The notes beneath the pieces are model-generated. The model had not been told where the DNA came from and did not search any database. It saw only the letters and a list, made by a program, of their open reading frames with translations. From positions 70,943,737 to 71,007,736 of the forward strand of contig CM036170.1 of NCBI GenBank assembly GCA_020631735.1: a stretch of 64,000 bases of DNA. The letters run 5' to 3'. The stretch's first letter is position 1. Every line of letters begins with the position of its first letter. Below are positions 1 to 13,250 of this stretch, piece after piece. This DNA is from Saccharum officinarum. Taxonomy: Eukaryota > Streptophyta > Magnoliopsida > Poales > Poaceae. The position numbers were made by a program, and so were the translations under genes.

Positions 1-2806
1 TATTACAAACACCAAAACGTGGTGCTCTGCCCAAGAGCCAGACAAACTACTCGTTGTCGCTTACCGCGAAGACGGTCATGTAGCAGGGTCCGAAACAAAC
101 CTGCTCATGAGATACACCTGCAATAGGGGTTCAACAAACCCTGAGTACAAAAGTACTCCACAAGACTTAACCGACCAAAAAGGTAGAGTAGACTCAGGAA
201 TGCAGGCTCAGGGGGAATCAAGGTAAGGTTCCAGCGAGGTTCAAGGTTCTTTTGCATAAAAGCTACTAATAGTGAATCCTTAAGAGCAATATTTTATTTT
301 AGTATTAATCATCAATAGAATGTAAGTGATTCTAATCTAGACCAGACAATTCATATCACTTCTTTCTTACTCTTCGACCAAGGTTCCACTTGTTAACTAC
401 GATATAGGTCAGCGATCGAGTCTCCTTAACTGAGGAGCAACGACGATTCGAATCAATTATACCCAGCTGGGGATCTCTAACCACACAATATATGTAGGAT
501 TTTAACCGACATATATCAACCTTCACTCGGATCCTCCAACACGTGAACGGGTCCAACGCCACTCAAGAGTACAATACACCTCCAATCCGACCCTTGGACA
601 TGAGGGTACACACTACTCTCGTCATCTCTCCACTCCTAGTGCGCGATTGGCCGTTCATATGATAGCATTACCGAGGTCTTAGGCTTACCAGAGCATGTGA
701 TCAGTTACAAAGTCTCAAAACACAAGCGGGTCTACAACGGTACGGTCCTTAACCGACACAATCGGAGACACTACATTGGGACTCTTTTCCCGATGCAATT
801 CCACTGACCGATCTCAAATTAACATCATAATTCATTCATTCAGTTGTTCCACACAACCCTTCAAACTTTGTAAAATATTTTCAAAGTTTTCTCATTAAGC
901 AAGGCTAAGCATACTAAGCATTTTCAAATTAAATAATAACAAGAATAATATTGAAGTATCAAGGATGGTAATGCAGTAATTAGGTTATCACTCCACTCCT
1001 ATTACCGAATGCAACAAGGCATTAATAAAGTAAAGTAAAGCTTTTCAAAACACAAGGTTTAGATGCATTCGAGGCTTGCCTTGATCGACGGGGATTTCAG
1101 GTTCGGGGTCAGTTCCACAGATGCCAAATCCCACCTCCACGGACGTTGGCTCTCCTTCAGGGACGGATTCCACTTCGGTACTCTCCTCGTTTACGGGGAC
1201 TACACGTGACGACAATATATGTTCAAAATGATGAGATATGAAACATGATGCTCGGTGGATGCAGAACACGATTACAAAGTTGAGTACAGCTTTCCTTCAC
1301 GGTATCGTTGTAAACAACAACACTAACCTAATCCCGAAAGTAGAGTTTCATTAGTTTAACTACCTCGTTAACGACTTTTGTTAATCACATGAATTAATAC
1401 CAATTAAGCCCTAACAACAAGATTATGAGAGCTCAAACAATCAATTAAAGGCGCTAAAGGTCATTACGTGTTAATGACCTAAAGTCAACACTCAATCCCA
1501 AAGTCAAACAATCCTAAGTCATTAAGCCCTAATTACATGTTTAATTAATTAATTAATTAATAAGGCATAAATTAAGAATAAAATTAAAGTTGTCCAATTA
1601 AGCTTAAATTTTTAATTTAGGAAGTTCACATCATAACTAAGTAACAAAACAATTTTCATAATTTTTGGACAACTAAGCCTAGAAAAATTATGGAAAAGCC
1701 ATTTAATAATTAATTGAGCTAATTAAATAACTTACAAAAAGTAATCAAAATTAACATTTCATATTTTTCCTAAATAGTTTACACTCTGAAAAGCTTACAA
1801 AAAATTTTCAATATTTTTGGAGCTTTACAAAAATTCCATTGAAATAAATAAAAACTATTACTATTTACTATTTTTGAAAAAGGAAAAACAAAATCTCACT
1901 AACGCAGCCTGCTGCCCCTCTTCTCTCCTACTTGGTCCAACCGGCCCACCCGCACGCGCGGCCTCCTCGCGCTCGCTCGCGTTCGGCCCAGCAAGGCCAG
2001 GCTGCGCGGCCCGCTTGCGCACGCGCACTCCCCCCTCTCTCTCGCTCACGAGGCGGCCCCTCCCGTCATCCCCCTCCTCCCGCCTGCTCTTCTCTCCCTC
2101 CCGCTCTCTTCCCACGGCCCGACCATGGTGGCACTGTGACCGCCCGGTGACCACGACGCCGGCGACAAAGACCCTGGCCAACTAGCCTGACCACCGCAAC
2201 CAACTCAACCTCACGAACTCCCTCAGACACCCGACACGGCAGCAGACCCTCGGAAACCCTCCACACCGGCCATGGCGGCTCGGTAGCCGCGGCTCACGCC
2301 CCTCCGGCGAGCAGGGCCGGTAACGACTCAATTGAGAGAACATGGAGCATCAGTGGCTCACCACAAACACGCCTGAGCAAATGGTAAGCGCGGAGAGGCA
2401 GCAGAGGCGGCTGGCCATGGTGAGGCAGCACAGTGACGCTCAGTCACCGGAGACGAGGAAGGAATCTGCGATGCTGGTACTCCGGGCGAGTGGGACGGGT
2501 GCTACCAGGTCCAAGAGATGCGCGGGAGTGAGGTGAGTGGGTTGACGCGGTCGTCTTAGCCGGAGGTGGCTCGACGGCGGCAGCAGCGAGCGGCGGCGAC
2601 GGCAAAAAGAGAGAAAAGGAAGAAGAAAACGACGACGTGCTCGGGCTTTTAAAGGGGTGGCCGAGCAACAATAAGGCACCACGCGGGCGGCAGCTGGTGA
2701 CCGCGCCGCGCCTGGAAGATGGCCGAAGGCCACGGCGGCTCGCCGGTGCCCATGCCGTGCGCTACCCGGCCGTGATTCGTCGGTCACTATAGCACCCCCC
2801 TAACAC
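1..2806 (-). mobile_element. Degenerate LTR of a Ty3-type retrotransposon, cut by the window start
   Basis: No intact ORF. Short blocks here match, in the same order and orientation, the LTR at 28094-30689: a 'cccagctggg' block near 460, a 'ggtccttaaccgac' block near 745 and a 'gcttgcctt' block near 1073. The layout (conserved blocks, AT-rich middle, GC-rich part at 1900-2780, end near 2806) mirrors the inverted LTR at 55489-59054. By analogy the sense strand is minus. The GC-rich part throws up small overlapping ORFs that resemble no family I know and are best read as LTR sequence. The right boundary is approximate, and no target-site duplication can be tested because the left end is outside the window. 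Confidence 0.6.
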
Positions 2807-2869
2807 CAAATCCTACTCGGAAATTTTGAAATTACTCCCAAAATCATGTAGCGACTAGAAAAAATCCCA

Positions 2870-3310
2870 AAATATGAAATCTTTAGAATTTCAAGCTCTA
2901 CAAGTTTCATGTTCAAAATTTTTTCAAATTCAGCCTGGATTTTGAAATTTGAATTTGAAATAAAAAAGGGACATTTTTCTAGAATTTGGTAATTTAGAAA
3001 TTACTTTAAATTTTATATTGAAACTTCAAAAACTCAAAATACCAAAGTTGTACATATAGCCAAGGCCTACAACTTTTCTATTAAAACTATTCTCAAATTT
3101 TGCCTCCATTTTGAAATTTGGGTTTTGGGATGAAAAGGGGTCAAATTTGAATTTTGCTTCTTTTCAAAATTACTCAAAAGTTTACACTGAAACTTTGAAA
3201 ACTCAAAACACGAAACTTGTAGCCCTTGAAAATATCTACAAACTTGGTTTTAAACTTTTTCCCAAATTTTGCTTAGAGTTTGAATTATTCAAAAAGGGGT
3301 AAAATTAGGG
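2870..3310. repeat. Degenerate AT-rich tandem repeat, period about 150 bp
   Basis: Three diverged units repeat the order 'gaaactt(t/c)...aactcaaaa...', 'cttgta'-like and 'caaattttgc'-like blocks. Such arrays are common inside long grass LTRs. This one lies between the LTR remnant ending near 2806 and a 'cactataacacc' motif near 3820 that resembles an LTR edge, so it is probably part of another retrotransposon fragment. Confidence 0.45.
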
Positions 3311-6140
3311 TTTTGGATTTTAGGGTTTTCGGAAGAATTTTAAATTGAAACTTGTTGCTACTTAATTGTTGAGTATTTAGTGATCCCACAATCATCCAAG
3401 GGCATCATTGAGTCAAGCATCACATGTTTGACCAAATGCCACTCTTGGTTGACCAGGTTGACTTTGGAAAATCTTTTAATAATTCCTCAAATTTGAGTCC
3501 AAATTCGGATCGGAAAACTCGCAACAAGTTTTGGATTCCAAATTCAAACTCAAACTTGAAGCTTCATTTTATGGGTTGGACTTGAGTTCATACCATACAC
3601 TTGACACTAGTGTATAACACAGTCATACACCTCAAATTATGTAGGGCACAAACTAAGTATTTGCGGTGACATTCGAAATTAGGGTTTTTGGTTCGATTTA
3701 CACATCTCAGAAAAGCACATCCAACCTAAGAAATGTAAACTCGTTTTAGTTGATGCACAACATAGTTGCCTTAATCATGGACGCTTTACAGTGCAATATG
3801 ATGACATGTTAAATTTTAGTCACTATAACACCAGAGGACCCGCCCCCACCTGGTGTACCCACTCTGGAGAACCCGCCGCTCCCGTCGCCATGGCCCCTCC
3901 TGCCAGGGTCGGCTGTGTCGCCCGTGTTACCCATGTCGCCCGTGTCGAGAGGAAAGAGACGAGCCATCTCCCAGAACTTCCAATTCAAACATCATTTAAA
4001 CGTGGAAATACTGGTAGATCCTTCGCAAGAAGAAGCTCTAGTAACCTATTGTTGTTTTAAGGACCAAACTGGACGACCGGAAGGAGAGGGGGTGAATTTA
4101 AGCCGATTCTAATTTTCTTTCAAATATGGTGCTGCCCCAAAATCTATCCTAAAGTACTAATGACTAACTCATAAGTTCACTCTAGCCAACTAGTGACTAA
4201 ATGAACTTGAGCAATACTTAGAACACAACAAAACAAAATGGAATCAAGCTAGAGCAAAAGCCTTGCAAACAGCATAGAAACTGGTCACAACAAACTTGTC
4301 TCTCTCCACCTCCCCATTCTTCTCCTTTTGTAGGAGAGGTGGGAGTGGAGATTTTCATAATTTCCGCTGCTGGGGCTTGTATTTACAAAAGAGCATCTAT
4401 GGGTTACAAATGGGCCTAATCATTATCTCACAAGTGTCTTGGCTATGTAACTGGGCCCTGAACAAACTAATGGGGTCCATAACATATAATACACCCTCTC
4501 AACACAGAACTCAAAGCATCCAACGTACATTGAACTAGAGATTTATCTGCGCGTTGCTACGGGAATTTATATTAAAAGATGATTTCTGAATCATATACTG
4601 AGGAAGGGCGCTAAAAGCTTTTGTTTTTCAAGGTAGAAATACTGAACACTTGCATTGTGTATAAACAAGAAAGCATATATGCAGGTCCACAGACGATTCC
4701 AATAATTAATGAGAGTATTTTCGTTGTACGTCTTAAACAATTTAAATATTTTGTATTGTAATAAATGTCTAGTGACAAATACACAATTGGTGCCAAGCTA
4801 AACCCATATGCCTTGCTTGCCGATGAACTTGGAAATAAGGCATGTGAGGCGTCTCAAACATGTTGTCTTCACCATTGTTTCTCTAATTCAGATACCTTAA
4901 TCGTATGTAGTTTTTCTATTTATTTTACCTATTTTAGGGAACTGCATGACAGTGGGGGTGTATCCTAAGTACATATACTTTTAAAAGTATAGAATAAATT
5001 TGAAACCCTTCTCAGGATAAGAAAGGAAGACATGTAAGCATTAGCTGTATAGCTGAATCACCTTAGATCATCTCCAAAAGTTCTGAAAACAATCCTCCAA
5101 TCCATGATTTTTGGCAAGATTAAAAAAAAGATATCTCCAACAACTCCCAACCGCACCTCCTAATCTTTTGGTACTTGGATAAATCAACCAGTCAAGCGGA
5201 TAAATACACGCGTGTATCCATCGTGCCAATCTAAGGTGGAAGGATGTGGGAAAAATAAGACGTAGGATTGATTTCCTGAAGCAAATGTACAAGAGAGAAA
5301 GAAAAGGACCTGTTTAGCGGGGCTCAGGCTCTGAAAACATAGCTCAAGATCAGACACTCCACCATGGTCCATGGAGCAACTCTATGTTGGAGCTGAGCTC
5401 TCGTTAAACCGTTTGGCAGAGCTTCAACTCTGAGATGGACTTATATAATTATTGAAACATAAATGGGGGCTAAAATGAAAAAATGCATCTTATTGTTGTG
5501 TAACAAGGGGCAGTATTTTTCTTCAACTTGAGGAAATTAGAGTTTTCAGGACACCCCTTGAGGTGCTCCGTGAATTGAATCTGAGAGCTAGATACATGTT
5601 TTTGACAGATTTATTTGCCTGACAAAATTAGGAGCGGAGCTGTGTTTTTAGGATCCGGAGTTACGTCGGACTTTACGAATACCCACAAACTATAGAAGTG
5701 GTCGGAGTCTCCACTGAGACGAAGGCGGTGGACGACACTGCTGAACGTTTTTACGTCGACGGTGGAGCCTGATTGGCGTCGGCGTCGGTGCATCGCCGTC
5801 GTCGCCGCCCGCCCTCTGCCCATGTGCGGACGGCGTCGGATCATGCGGCCTTGTACTTTGCCCACCACCTCCTCCAACAGCGGCACAGCGCTACCGCCAC
5901 AGCCGCGCGCATGGCCGGCCCGAATAGGACGTTGTGCTTTGAAACGCGGGCGTGAGGTTGTCGTCGTCGCCTGTGTAACTGCGTTGTTTGACCTGGGTTT
6001 TCGAGTCTTCTGCGTCACCAGCTCACCACTTCACCAGACACCAGTTTCGAGGACATCGGCATGCTGCTACCACCTACTATACCGGTCACCGGCAGCGCAG
6101 AGCACTTCGTTCCCTTCGTGTAGAAGAATACGTACTCCCG
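3311..6140. other. Intergenic, repeat-like sequence without a recognisable gene
   Basis: Only short ORFs, none with a motif I recognise. The stretch 4050-4560 reads like a retrotransposon remnant but I cannot name the family. The stretch 5300-5660 begins with 'cctgtttagcgggg' and holds short words seen in grass MITEs, without a clean pair of inverted repeats. The GC-rich part at 5700-6000 has a few overlapping ORFs in several frames and no coding signature. Confidence 0.4.
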
Positions 6141-6149
6141 ATAGTTAGA

Positions 6150-6275
6150 AGAGCCCATCGTTTCTAGAGTTGGCAGAGCCCAAACAAAAATAGGCCCAAC
6201 CCAAAATCCAAATACCGGAAAGAAAGTTGTAGCCCATATCATCTCATCTGTAGAAACCAAGCCCAAGCTTAACTG
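6150..6275 (+). promoter_or_regulatory. Cluster of GCCCA (site II-type) motifs upstream of the tRNA-binding protein gene
   Basis: Five GCCCA/GGCCCA words occur in about 110 bp (near 6153, 6178, 6193, 6231 and 6261). On the minus strand these read TGGGCY, the site II element found in promoters of translation and cell-growth genes in plants. They lie immediately upstream of a pyrimidine- and GC-rich stretch (6300-6460) that is the likely 5' leader. No clear TATA box is visible. The regulatory role is inferred from known motif behaviour. Confidence 0.45.
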
Positions 6276-6299
6276 GACTCAACTTTCCGTCGCAGGAAG

Positions 6300-6460
6300 A
6301 GATGGCTTAAGCCATCATCACTACCTGTGTCTCGTGGTTTTTCCGTGCCCCCGCGTGCCCTTTCCCTCTTCCTCTCTCGTAGCGACGATTGGGCGGCCGC
6401 CGCCGCCCTACGCCAGGTGCCCAGGTCTTCTTCGGGGCCTTCGCTGGTGATAAGCGCCCA
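6300..6460 (+). other. Probable non-coding first exon (5' leader) of the tRNA-binding protein gene
   Basis: The GC- and CT-rich sequence after the GCCCA cluster looks like a grass 5' UTR. Possible donors are the GT at 6418 ('gccag/gtgccc') and at 6465 ('agcaa/gtacgc'). The next acceptor, 'tttgcacag' at 7346, opens the exon that carries the ATG at 7438, so the gene would have a leader intron of about 0.9 kb. Exact start and donor need transcript data. Confidence 0.45.
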
Positions 6461-6660
6461 GCAAGTACGCCTACCCCTTCTGTTCCTTTCCTTATGTGGT
6501 TCTGTGCGAAACTGAGCACCCAAAATCTAACTTAAGCCATTTGCATTCGGATCTGTTCTATACATGTACTCCGTAGTGTTATGCCTACTAGCTTCGATTT
6601 TTCTTTTTGCAAAAATTATCGGGTGTACATGTTTACACCCATGTCTTTTATTGTCGTCCG

Positions 6661-6786
6661 CTCGGCTGTGATTGGTGCAGCTGTGGCTGCAGCAGCCGTA
6701 GACAGATGGTACAGTAAAAACTGTAGCCAAGACTTACGACTCCAGCAGCCGCAGCTGCTTCTGCAGCAACGGTACCGATCAGGCTG
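6661..6786. mobile_element. Possible small MITE in the leader intron
   Basis: Imperfect inverted repeats: 'cggctgtgattggtgcagctg' at the left and the complement of 'gcagctgcttctgcagcaac...gatcaggctg' at the right. The ends are imperfect and no target-site duplication is clear. Confidence 0.35.
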
Positions 6787-7437
6787 AAGGAATTCTGTGT
6801 TGTTGATTAATCTGGCTACAATTGGGTATTTAGCTAAGTAGATAGATGAAGGGTGTTTAGTAATTTCCAAGATGTTAGCTACAGCGTTTTTTGACTACTG
6901 TTTTTAACACAACTAGAACATGGTATAGTTTATAGTCACATAGAGATGAAGCTTGAGATGATGACTTCCAGCTTGTGGATTTGATTTATTATTTGTTGCT
7001 TGCTAGTTGTTTTGTTACCAGTTCAGCTGTTTAGGCTTCATGGCACATGCTATAATGCTTCGACCTATCTATCGAAACAATGCCTTCTGCTTGGTACAGT
7101 GCTGACATTTTAACTAGGATTTTACATTGGATCTAAAGAAAATTGTTTTGCACCACTTATGTTTTTGTATTGTATAGATGCCTGATTTATCTGCTCCATA
7201 ATACACACATTTATTGCTAGCAATGGTTTTATCTTAGTTCCATATACTGTGCTTTAACTCTGTGAACCTATACCTTATTGTTTTTCTTGCTTGTTTAATT
7301 GACTAAACTTTGCCCATATTTTAAATTAGAAACTTTATTTGCACAGGTTGGCTATTTTGGCTGGAAGTTGTTACTGATTTTTTTTGTTTTTTTTTACTTT
7401 ATCCAATACAAACATTGAAGAGAGTAATATTGCAAGC

Positions 7438-7744
7438 ATGTCTTCACATGTCGTGGACTCATCTCAGGATGAGGTAATGACCTTTTCAACACCAAACCCA
7501 CTTGCTAGTTGCTGTTGCACATGTAACACATGTCTTCATTTTCTTCATTGATAGGTGAAGAAATGGGTAAAATTTTGCAGCGATTTTACTGCAAGTGATG
7601 GAAAACAGCATGCATTGCTTGATAGTCTGAATCAGGATTTGTCCCAGAAGTCCGTACTACTGGGTGATGGTTTTAAACTATCAGCTGCTGATAATGATGT
7701 GTTTGCAACTGTTCATCCCTTTGTGGTATGATCATGTAACTTTA

Positions 7745-7777
<33 letters not shown>

Positions 7778-10700
7778 AATGCTGCAACTTTCATCAAACG
7801 TCAAATTTGCCATTCTTTTGCGCTCTCTCTCTCTCTCTGTAATCCTATGTATTTTAGACCAAAGACCTCGGTCCATCTTTACTGAAAGCTTAATAAGTAC
7901 TAATTCTATGTTCCTGTAGACATTTAATAATTTAATAGAAGTAATTTTAGTGAAAACTGTGGCTAATGCATTTTCGCATACAAATTGCAAAATATTGTAC
8001 CACACATATTCCAAAGTGATGTAAACATCTACTTTTGTAACTGGGGGAGTATTAGTTCTTTTTGTTCTAAGTGGGGTTTGTAAGGTTTTGTTTGAAATGT
8101 TATGTGTTTTGATGTGTACTATTTTCCTTCTCTGGTCTTGTATCCTATGTTATAAACAAATGTTGCAAATTTGTTAAACTTGTAGTTGCCTTGCTTGTTT
8201 CAGATTCGTGTTAGTGACAGCGAGTGGCAGAAATATCCACATGTATTGCGGTGGATGGACTACGTTCAGGTCTAAGATCAACATTTCTTTTTTATTCATA
8301 CTGAATCATACTATCTGTTGCCCATATGAAATATGCGCTCATTCTGTAGAACAAAAGGATCAAATGAATATAAATCTTCTTGTCATGGTTCCATGTGTTA
8401 CTTGCCTTTAGAATTTCTTATCAACCCAAGAGTTGAAAACGAGGTCCACATTAACTCTCTCTTCGTGTCCCCAGACCCTATGGTGATTCTTGGACTGTTC
8501 ACTGTTGACTATTCTCTAATATTATTAATTTAACATTTCAGAGATGCTTCCTCTCACTTCTGGACTCCTCCCAACAATATTTGAAGTCAAAATTAGCCAT
8601 TGTGTAATACATTGGAAGTGCAAAAGTACAGTGTTGTCTGCTACGATAATATTCAGAATCTCTTACAAAACTTGTATCTTATTTCTATTAATATGCCAGT
8701 GATTTTGTTCTGACAAGTTTCTTGTTGTGTATTTTTTTTTTACAAATACTGCCATGTGTAATTAAAAGGATTCTCATTGATGCCATCTTTCATTTTCCTC
8801 TCTGGGAGCACTCACTATGGTGTCTCACGTCAATCTTTGATATCTGATGCAGAACACTGTTGGTTCTGGTACAACATTGCAAAAGATAAATGTGGCCATG
8901 TCTGTCTTTGATCCACCTTCTGTAAGTAACTTGTTGGGGGTGTGCTGGAAATCTTTTATTCTTTTGTCATACTTATACTACTGAATTCCTTTATTTAACC
9001 TGATTTCAAGTTGAACTGGAAATTATGGAATCTCAACTTTTTTCCTCGAATATGCTGGAGAGCTGTGTATCATTGCATTAGGGAGGGAGGTTTTAGAAAT
9101 ATAACCCATCCACACTTAGTTGACATGCGTGCTGGGTACATATGGGAAAGCACTACCAACAAAACACTCAGCCACTACACCCTAGGAATCAGAACTCTGT
9201 TTACATGTTGCTTCTGTTTATAGTGTTTAAATTTTTTTGTATGTGTCTTCCTGCTTTGTTCGTTAAATTTGTACCTTCCCATTCTGCATTGGTACAAAAT
9301 TGCTTCCATGCTACTATGGCACTAGTAAAATATCCACTGACATGTATGTATTGGTCACCTTCAAAACATTTCAGAAAGAGGTTGTATTAAGATATTTGAA
9401 GTAATTGTACCTTTCCTTTTTCTGTTTGTCAGCATCCAAAGAAAGCTGATAAAGGAGATGCTGAATCAAGTTCAAAGAAAGCCATTTCCGGACAGAAGAC
9501 TGCTGACAAGTCAAATGGAAGTGTTGACTCAAAGAAACCTGCAGGGGAGGTAGTTTGTTTTGCCCCATCAAGCAAATTCTCGTTACTTTTCACACTTATT
9601 ACCAGCACTTCTGGATCAGTACATGGAGATATTTGCAGGATCATGCTGGCCTCAGTATTGCATATTAAGTTCATTGCAATTTTGTGATTATGTAGTTACA
9701 TGTGCACTGTATCACAAAGTTTGATGGGCTGTAAATGTGCTACTCTTATTGTTTGCTACTAGTTTATGACACGTTCGGTCATTTACAGTTTTTTTGATAG
9801 CATTGCTGATTTCATGTTCAGGCACCATTTATTCTAAGTGACTACTGTCTCGTACAAGTTGCCCTTTTTTTTTGATAAGTTTGTGGCTTTCTTTCTTTGT
9901 TGACTTTAGACTAAGCCTCCTGAAAATAAGGAGAATCCTACTGCTGCGGGGAACAACAAAACCTCTGGGGAGAAAAAGAAAGTGCAAGAGAAGTCAGCAG
10001 GAAAAACAACAGAGAAAGCTCCAGAGAAAGTTGCAGACAAGGAATCAGAGTGCAATATCAGTATCCTGAATATACAGGTTGGCCTTATCCGTAAAGCATG
10101 GAAGCACCCATCTGCTGACAGGTGCTGTATTTTCACTCTTCTGCAACACTTAGAATTTCTCTCAGTACTTCTGTTGTAGTATTCAACCTAACATTCTGAT
10201 TGATGATGGATCAGCCTTTTGGTTGAGGAGATAGATTTGGGAGATGGTAATGTGCGTCAAGTTGTTAGTGGTCTTGCGAAGTACTGCAGCCCAGATGATC
10301 TTACTGTGAGTAGTTAGCTGCAAGAAGGAACTCAAATTGTTTTCAACCATTTTTGCTCTCTCTTAAATTGCCTGACCTATGTTGCTGTGTTTTGCTATAA
10401 ACACCTGTCATTTTCCTCTTTCAGAATCGGCATGTTGTCTTGATCACGAATGTGAAGCCTGGGAAGCTGCGGGATGTTATGTCTGCTGGATTGGTATGCC
10501 CTATCTATTATAATTGCATTTGTGTAGCCCAGGAAAAAAATTTTGGTTGTTATTAGGCTATTTGGTTTATTGAAATTTCCCAAAATACTACTCTGTCCAT
10601 TTAAATTTACAAGGCATTTTACACATAAACCAATAAAACATTCAGAATGCGACCCCACCTCATTATTATCCAAAAAGACTATTTAATGTATATGGATATA

Positions 10701-12239
10701 AGCATGATGTAAAGTTAGAGGTGAAGTAATTATCTGGGGTAATATATAGGGAAGAACTCATGCATTTTGCATTGGAATAAGAAGTATTTCTTGTATTTTT
10801 TTTTCTCGAGCATGCAAGAGAGCTGCGTATCACTAAATTAAGAAGGCAGTGTTCTAAGAAGACTCAAACAAGCCCATTAGGTCATGGTTTTACATTAATG
10901 ATTAGCCGGTAGAAATATTCCTTGTATTGTGCACATAATATATGGCCTAATATAATAATTTCTATTGGCGGGAGTACCATGTTGGACTACAAGCTTCAAA
11001 CAAGTCTTACTATTGCCTAACGCTAGAAATAGGTAACTTCGCAGTGTAGCATTTTTCACTAAAGAAAGTTTAATAAAGTAATAAAGAACTCTATAAATGT
11101 CTATTTCTAATTTGAAATGTTTATCATGCAGTAAAGTTTCTGAAGTGGAACACTGAGTTAGTCAATTATATCTCTTCTGTTATATGGTTCCACAGTATCT
11201 TGTTATCTTGTCAGCAAAGTAGTACCATTGAACTAAAGTTTCTTAACTCCTGGTCCAAACTGTACGTGCACTTCTATTATTGGGAGGTTTTTATTTATTG
11301 AGATGTTTGTTTTGGCATCAATCTTCTGCCCAGGTCCTGTGTGCTTCAACTGAAGATCATAATGCTGTGGAGCCTTTGATTCCTCCAGAAGGAGCCAAGA
11401 TTGGAGAACACATTTCATTTGCTGGGTCAGTATATAATCTATTTAAAGGCTCATTTGTGCAGATAGCATTTATATTCTGTCTAGCTGTTATACTCATGAA
11501 TATGTTAGTCAAGCTGTAAGAACTTAGTTTCTCATAAGAACAATGTTTATAGAACTTACAAGTGTAATCTGAATGAACTCATGCATGAGTTTTCTTCCGC
11601 CATATTAGGAATCATATATTGCAAGTCAGCTTGATTCACATTTTGTTTGGGCTCATGGTATCTTGTAGAATAAAGATCGTGTATGCTTGTGTTCACTTCT
11701 GAAATAAAAGGTTTATCGCTCTTTTCAATTTTATTTGAGTTGTCTCTCTGGGGCTATAATTTGTATTGCCCTGCATTTTAACAACAATCTTTTTTATCAG
11801 TTATGTTCTGGTTGTTTTTCTAATTAAATTGTTATCCGTGTGTAGGTTTGATGGGAAGCCTGAAGATGTTCTAAATCCAAAGAAAAAGCAGCTGGACAAG
11901 ATTACCCCGGTACATTTCTATGACCAATTTGATATGATGTAACATCATTGTCATTGGATGTTCTTGGCTAACATAACATACCCAGTTATCAGATCTTGAC
12001 AATTCAATACCATGTTTGTTTTTATTTGATGAATGATGTCACTTATTCCTACTGTGCAAAGTTTACCACTATGGCGCTAACCTCATTGTTTATGCATCCA
12101 GCATCTTCGTACCGACGAGAGAATGGAATTGCAACATTCAAAGGTGTACCCTTTACTACATCGGCTGGCCCATGTAGATCTTCGATTTGCAACGGAAATG
12201 TTAAGTGAGCAGCTCATTAGACATGGTTGCATAGATTGA
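7438..12239 (+). CDS. Arc1p/AIMP1-like tRNA-binding protein (EMAP-II-type OB fold), copy 1; 3' end frameshifted
   Basis: Coding exons: 7438-7473, 7555-7725, 8204-8269, 8853-8921, 9433-9549, 9910-10121, 10215-10305, 10425-10493, 11334-11425, 11846-11909, 12102-12239. All ten introns are GT-AG and phases fit. Residues 1-115 look like the GST-C-like N-terminal domain of such proteins, 115-199 form a Lys/Glu-rich linker, and about 200-330 are the tRNA-binding domain ('NIQVGLI', 'HPSAD', 'LITNVKPGKLRDVMSAG' blocks). The EMAP-II-type tail should follow. In the last exon two extra bases after the TDE codons shift the frame, so translation leaves the conserved 'ATFKGVPF...' tail and ends at 12239 (374 aa); the family frame would end at the TGA at 12206-12208 (363 aa). 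Known role: cytosolic cofactor that helps bring tRNA to aminoacyl-tRNA synthetases. The frameshift may be an assembly error. Confidence 0.85.
7747..7838 (+). repeat. Intronic poly(T) run and short (CT)n microsatellite
   Basis: A run of about 29 T from 7747 is followed by (CT)n near 7822-7838, inside the intron between the second and third coding exons. It lies upstream of the region that is repeated after the N gap. Confidence 0.8.
9041..9140. repeat. Intronic dispersed-repeat fragment, perhaps LINE-derived
   Basis: The stretch with 'tcctcgaatatgctggagag' resembles the stretch at 10803-10860 ('tctcgagcatgcaagagag', then 'ctgcgtatcac'). Both lie in introns of the same gene. From memory the pattern recurs in grass introns and may be LINE-derived; I cannot confirm the family. 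Confidence 0.4.
10803..10870. repeat. Second intronic copy of the same dispersed repeat
   Basis: Shares the 'gagagctg(c/t)gtatcac/t' core with the fragment at 9041-9140, in a different intron of the same gene and in the same orientation. Weak, short similarity. Confidence 0.4.
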
Positions 12240-13250
12240 CACGTCAAACTTATGCAGGGTGTCTGTACCATTTTGTCATACATCATGTTTTGCCCATATT
12301 TAGTGTTGTTAAATTTGAACAGAGTTACACTATCTATAAGCAATTTTCTACTAATGGTTGGGCGCAGAGTTTGCTTTTGAGTAATACTATCACACACAAA
12401 TCAAATATCCTTGAGTCACACAGGTCCAGTTCTGTGTTGGGCAAGATATCTGGGACTTAACCAAAGATACTTTGATTGGCGTATGAGGAGGTAGTTACAG
12501 GTGGCTTCAGAAAAACTAGAACCAATACCTTGCTTGGTTGGAGAATTTTGCATCAATGCCTTTCTTATGGAGCTCCATCTGGTTTCCCTGTATCAAATGT
12601 TGCATCATAATTGCCAGAAGCAATGCGTGCTTGGAATCTGTTTCTTTGCTGCACGGGCACGGTCATGGCACAATGGCAGCACCACCCACGAGGAGTTATG
12701 AAGATCGTGATGTTTCTGTTCAAGGACAAGGAAAACTTCTCGATGTCTTCTGTGAAAAGCCACATTTCACCTTTTTTTTAACCAAAAGTCACAAATGTAA
12801 CACGGAGTATACGACTGTAGTCTTTAGTTTCTCCAGCTTGGTAATTTGGGTATTCGGCAAGGTACTTGCGCTTTCATTTCTGATCCTTACCAACGGTTAC
12901 TGAATTGCAATTCAATAGCTTACCGTACCGTACATTTTGATTTTTGAAGCTGGACGTTGGTGCGGTCTGTGTAGCGTGTAGACATGTGGTCGTTCGCCAT
13001 GTCCAAGCAACCAGAGATCAGCACATGCCGCTTTTTAAGGATCTATGCTTATGATCTTTGGTGGCAAGCAGGCAGCCATTACCACGTTTATTTCTCCTTT
13101 TGCCCAGTAAGTACTGTTTCACGAACAGTGCTTCTTCAACTGGACAAGCTGCATTTTGCTGTATTTTAATATCTATATACCATGCTAGTCTAGAGCTATC
13201 TGTATTGTTTATCCTTATGAAATTTGATATAAAATCGAATGTAGAAGAAA
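12240..13250 (+). other. 3' UTR and spacer of the tRNA-binding protein gene
   Basis: Sequence after the stop holds only short ORFs without known motifs. No standard AATAAA is close to the stop. I see no further gene before the psbC fragment. Confidence 0.5.

Noticed and set aside
1817..2787. Overlapping ORFs of up to 122 codons in a GC-rich stretch
   Set aside because: They lie in LTR-like sequence, on both strands at once, with low-complexity translations.
5611..6148. ORFs of 135 and 128 codons on opposite strands
   Set aside because: Arg/Pro-rich, overlapping, without motifs or fitting splice sites.
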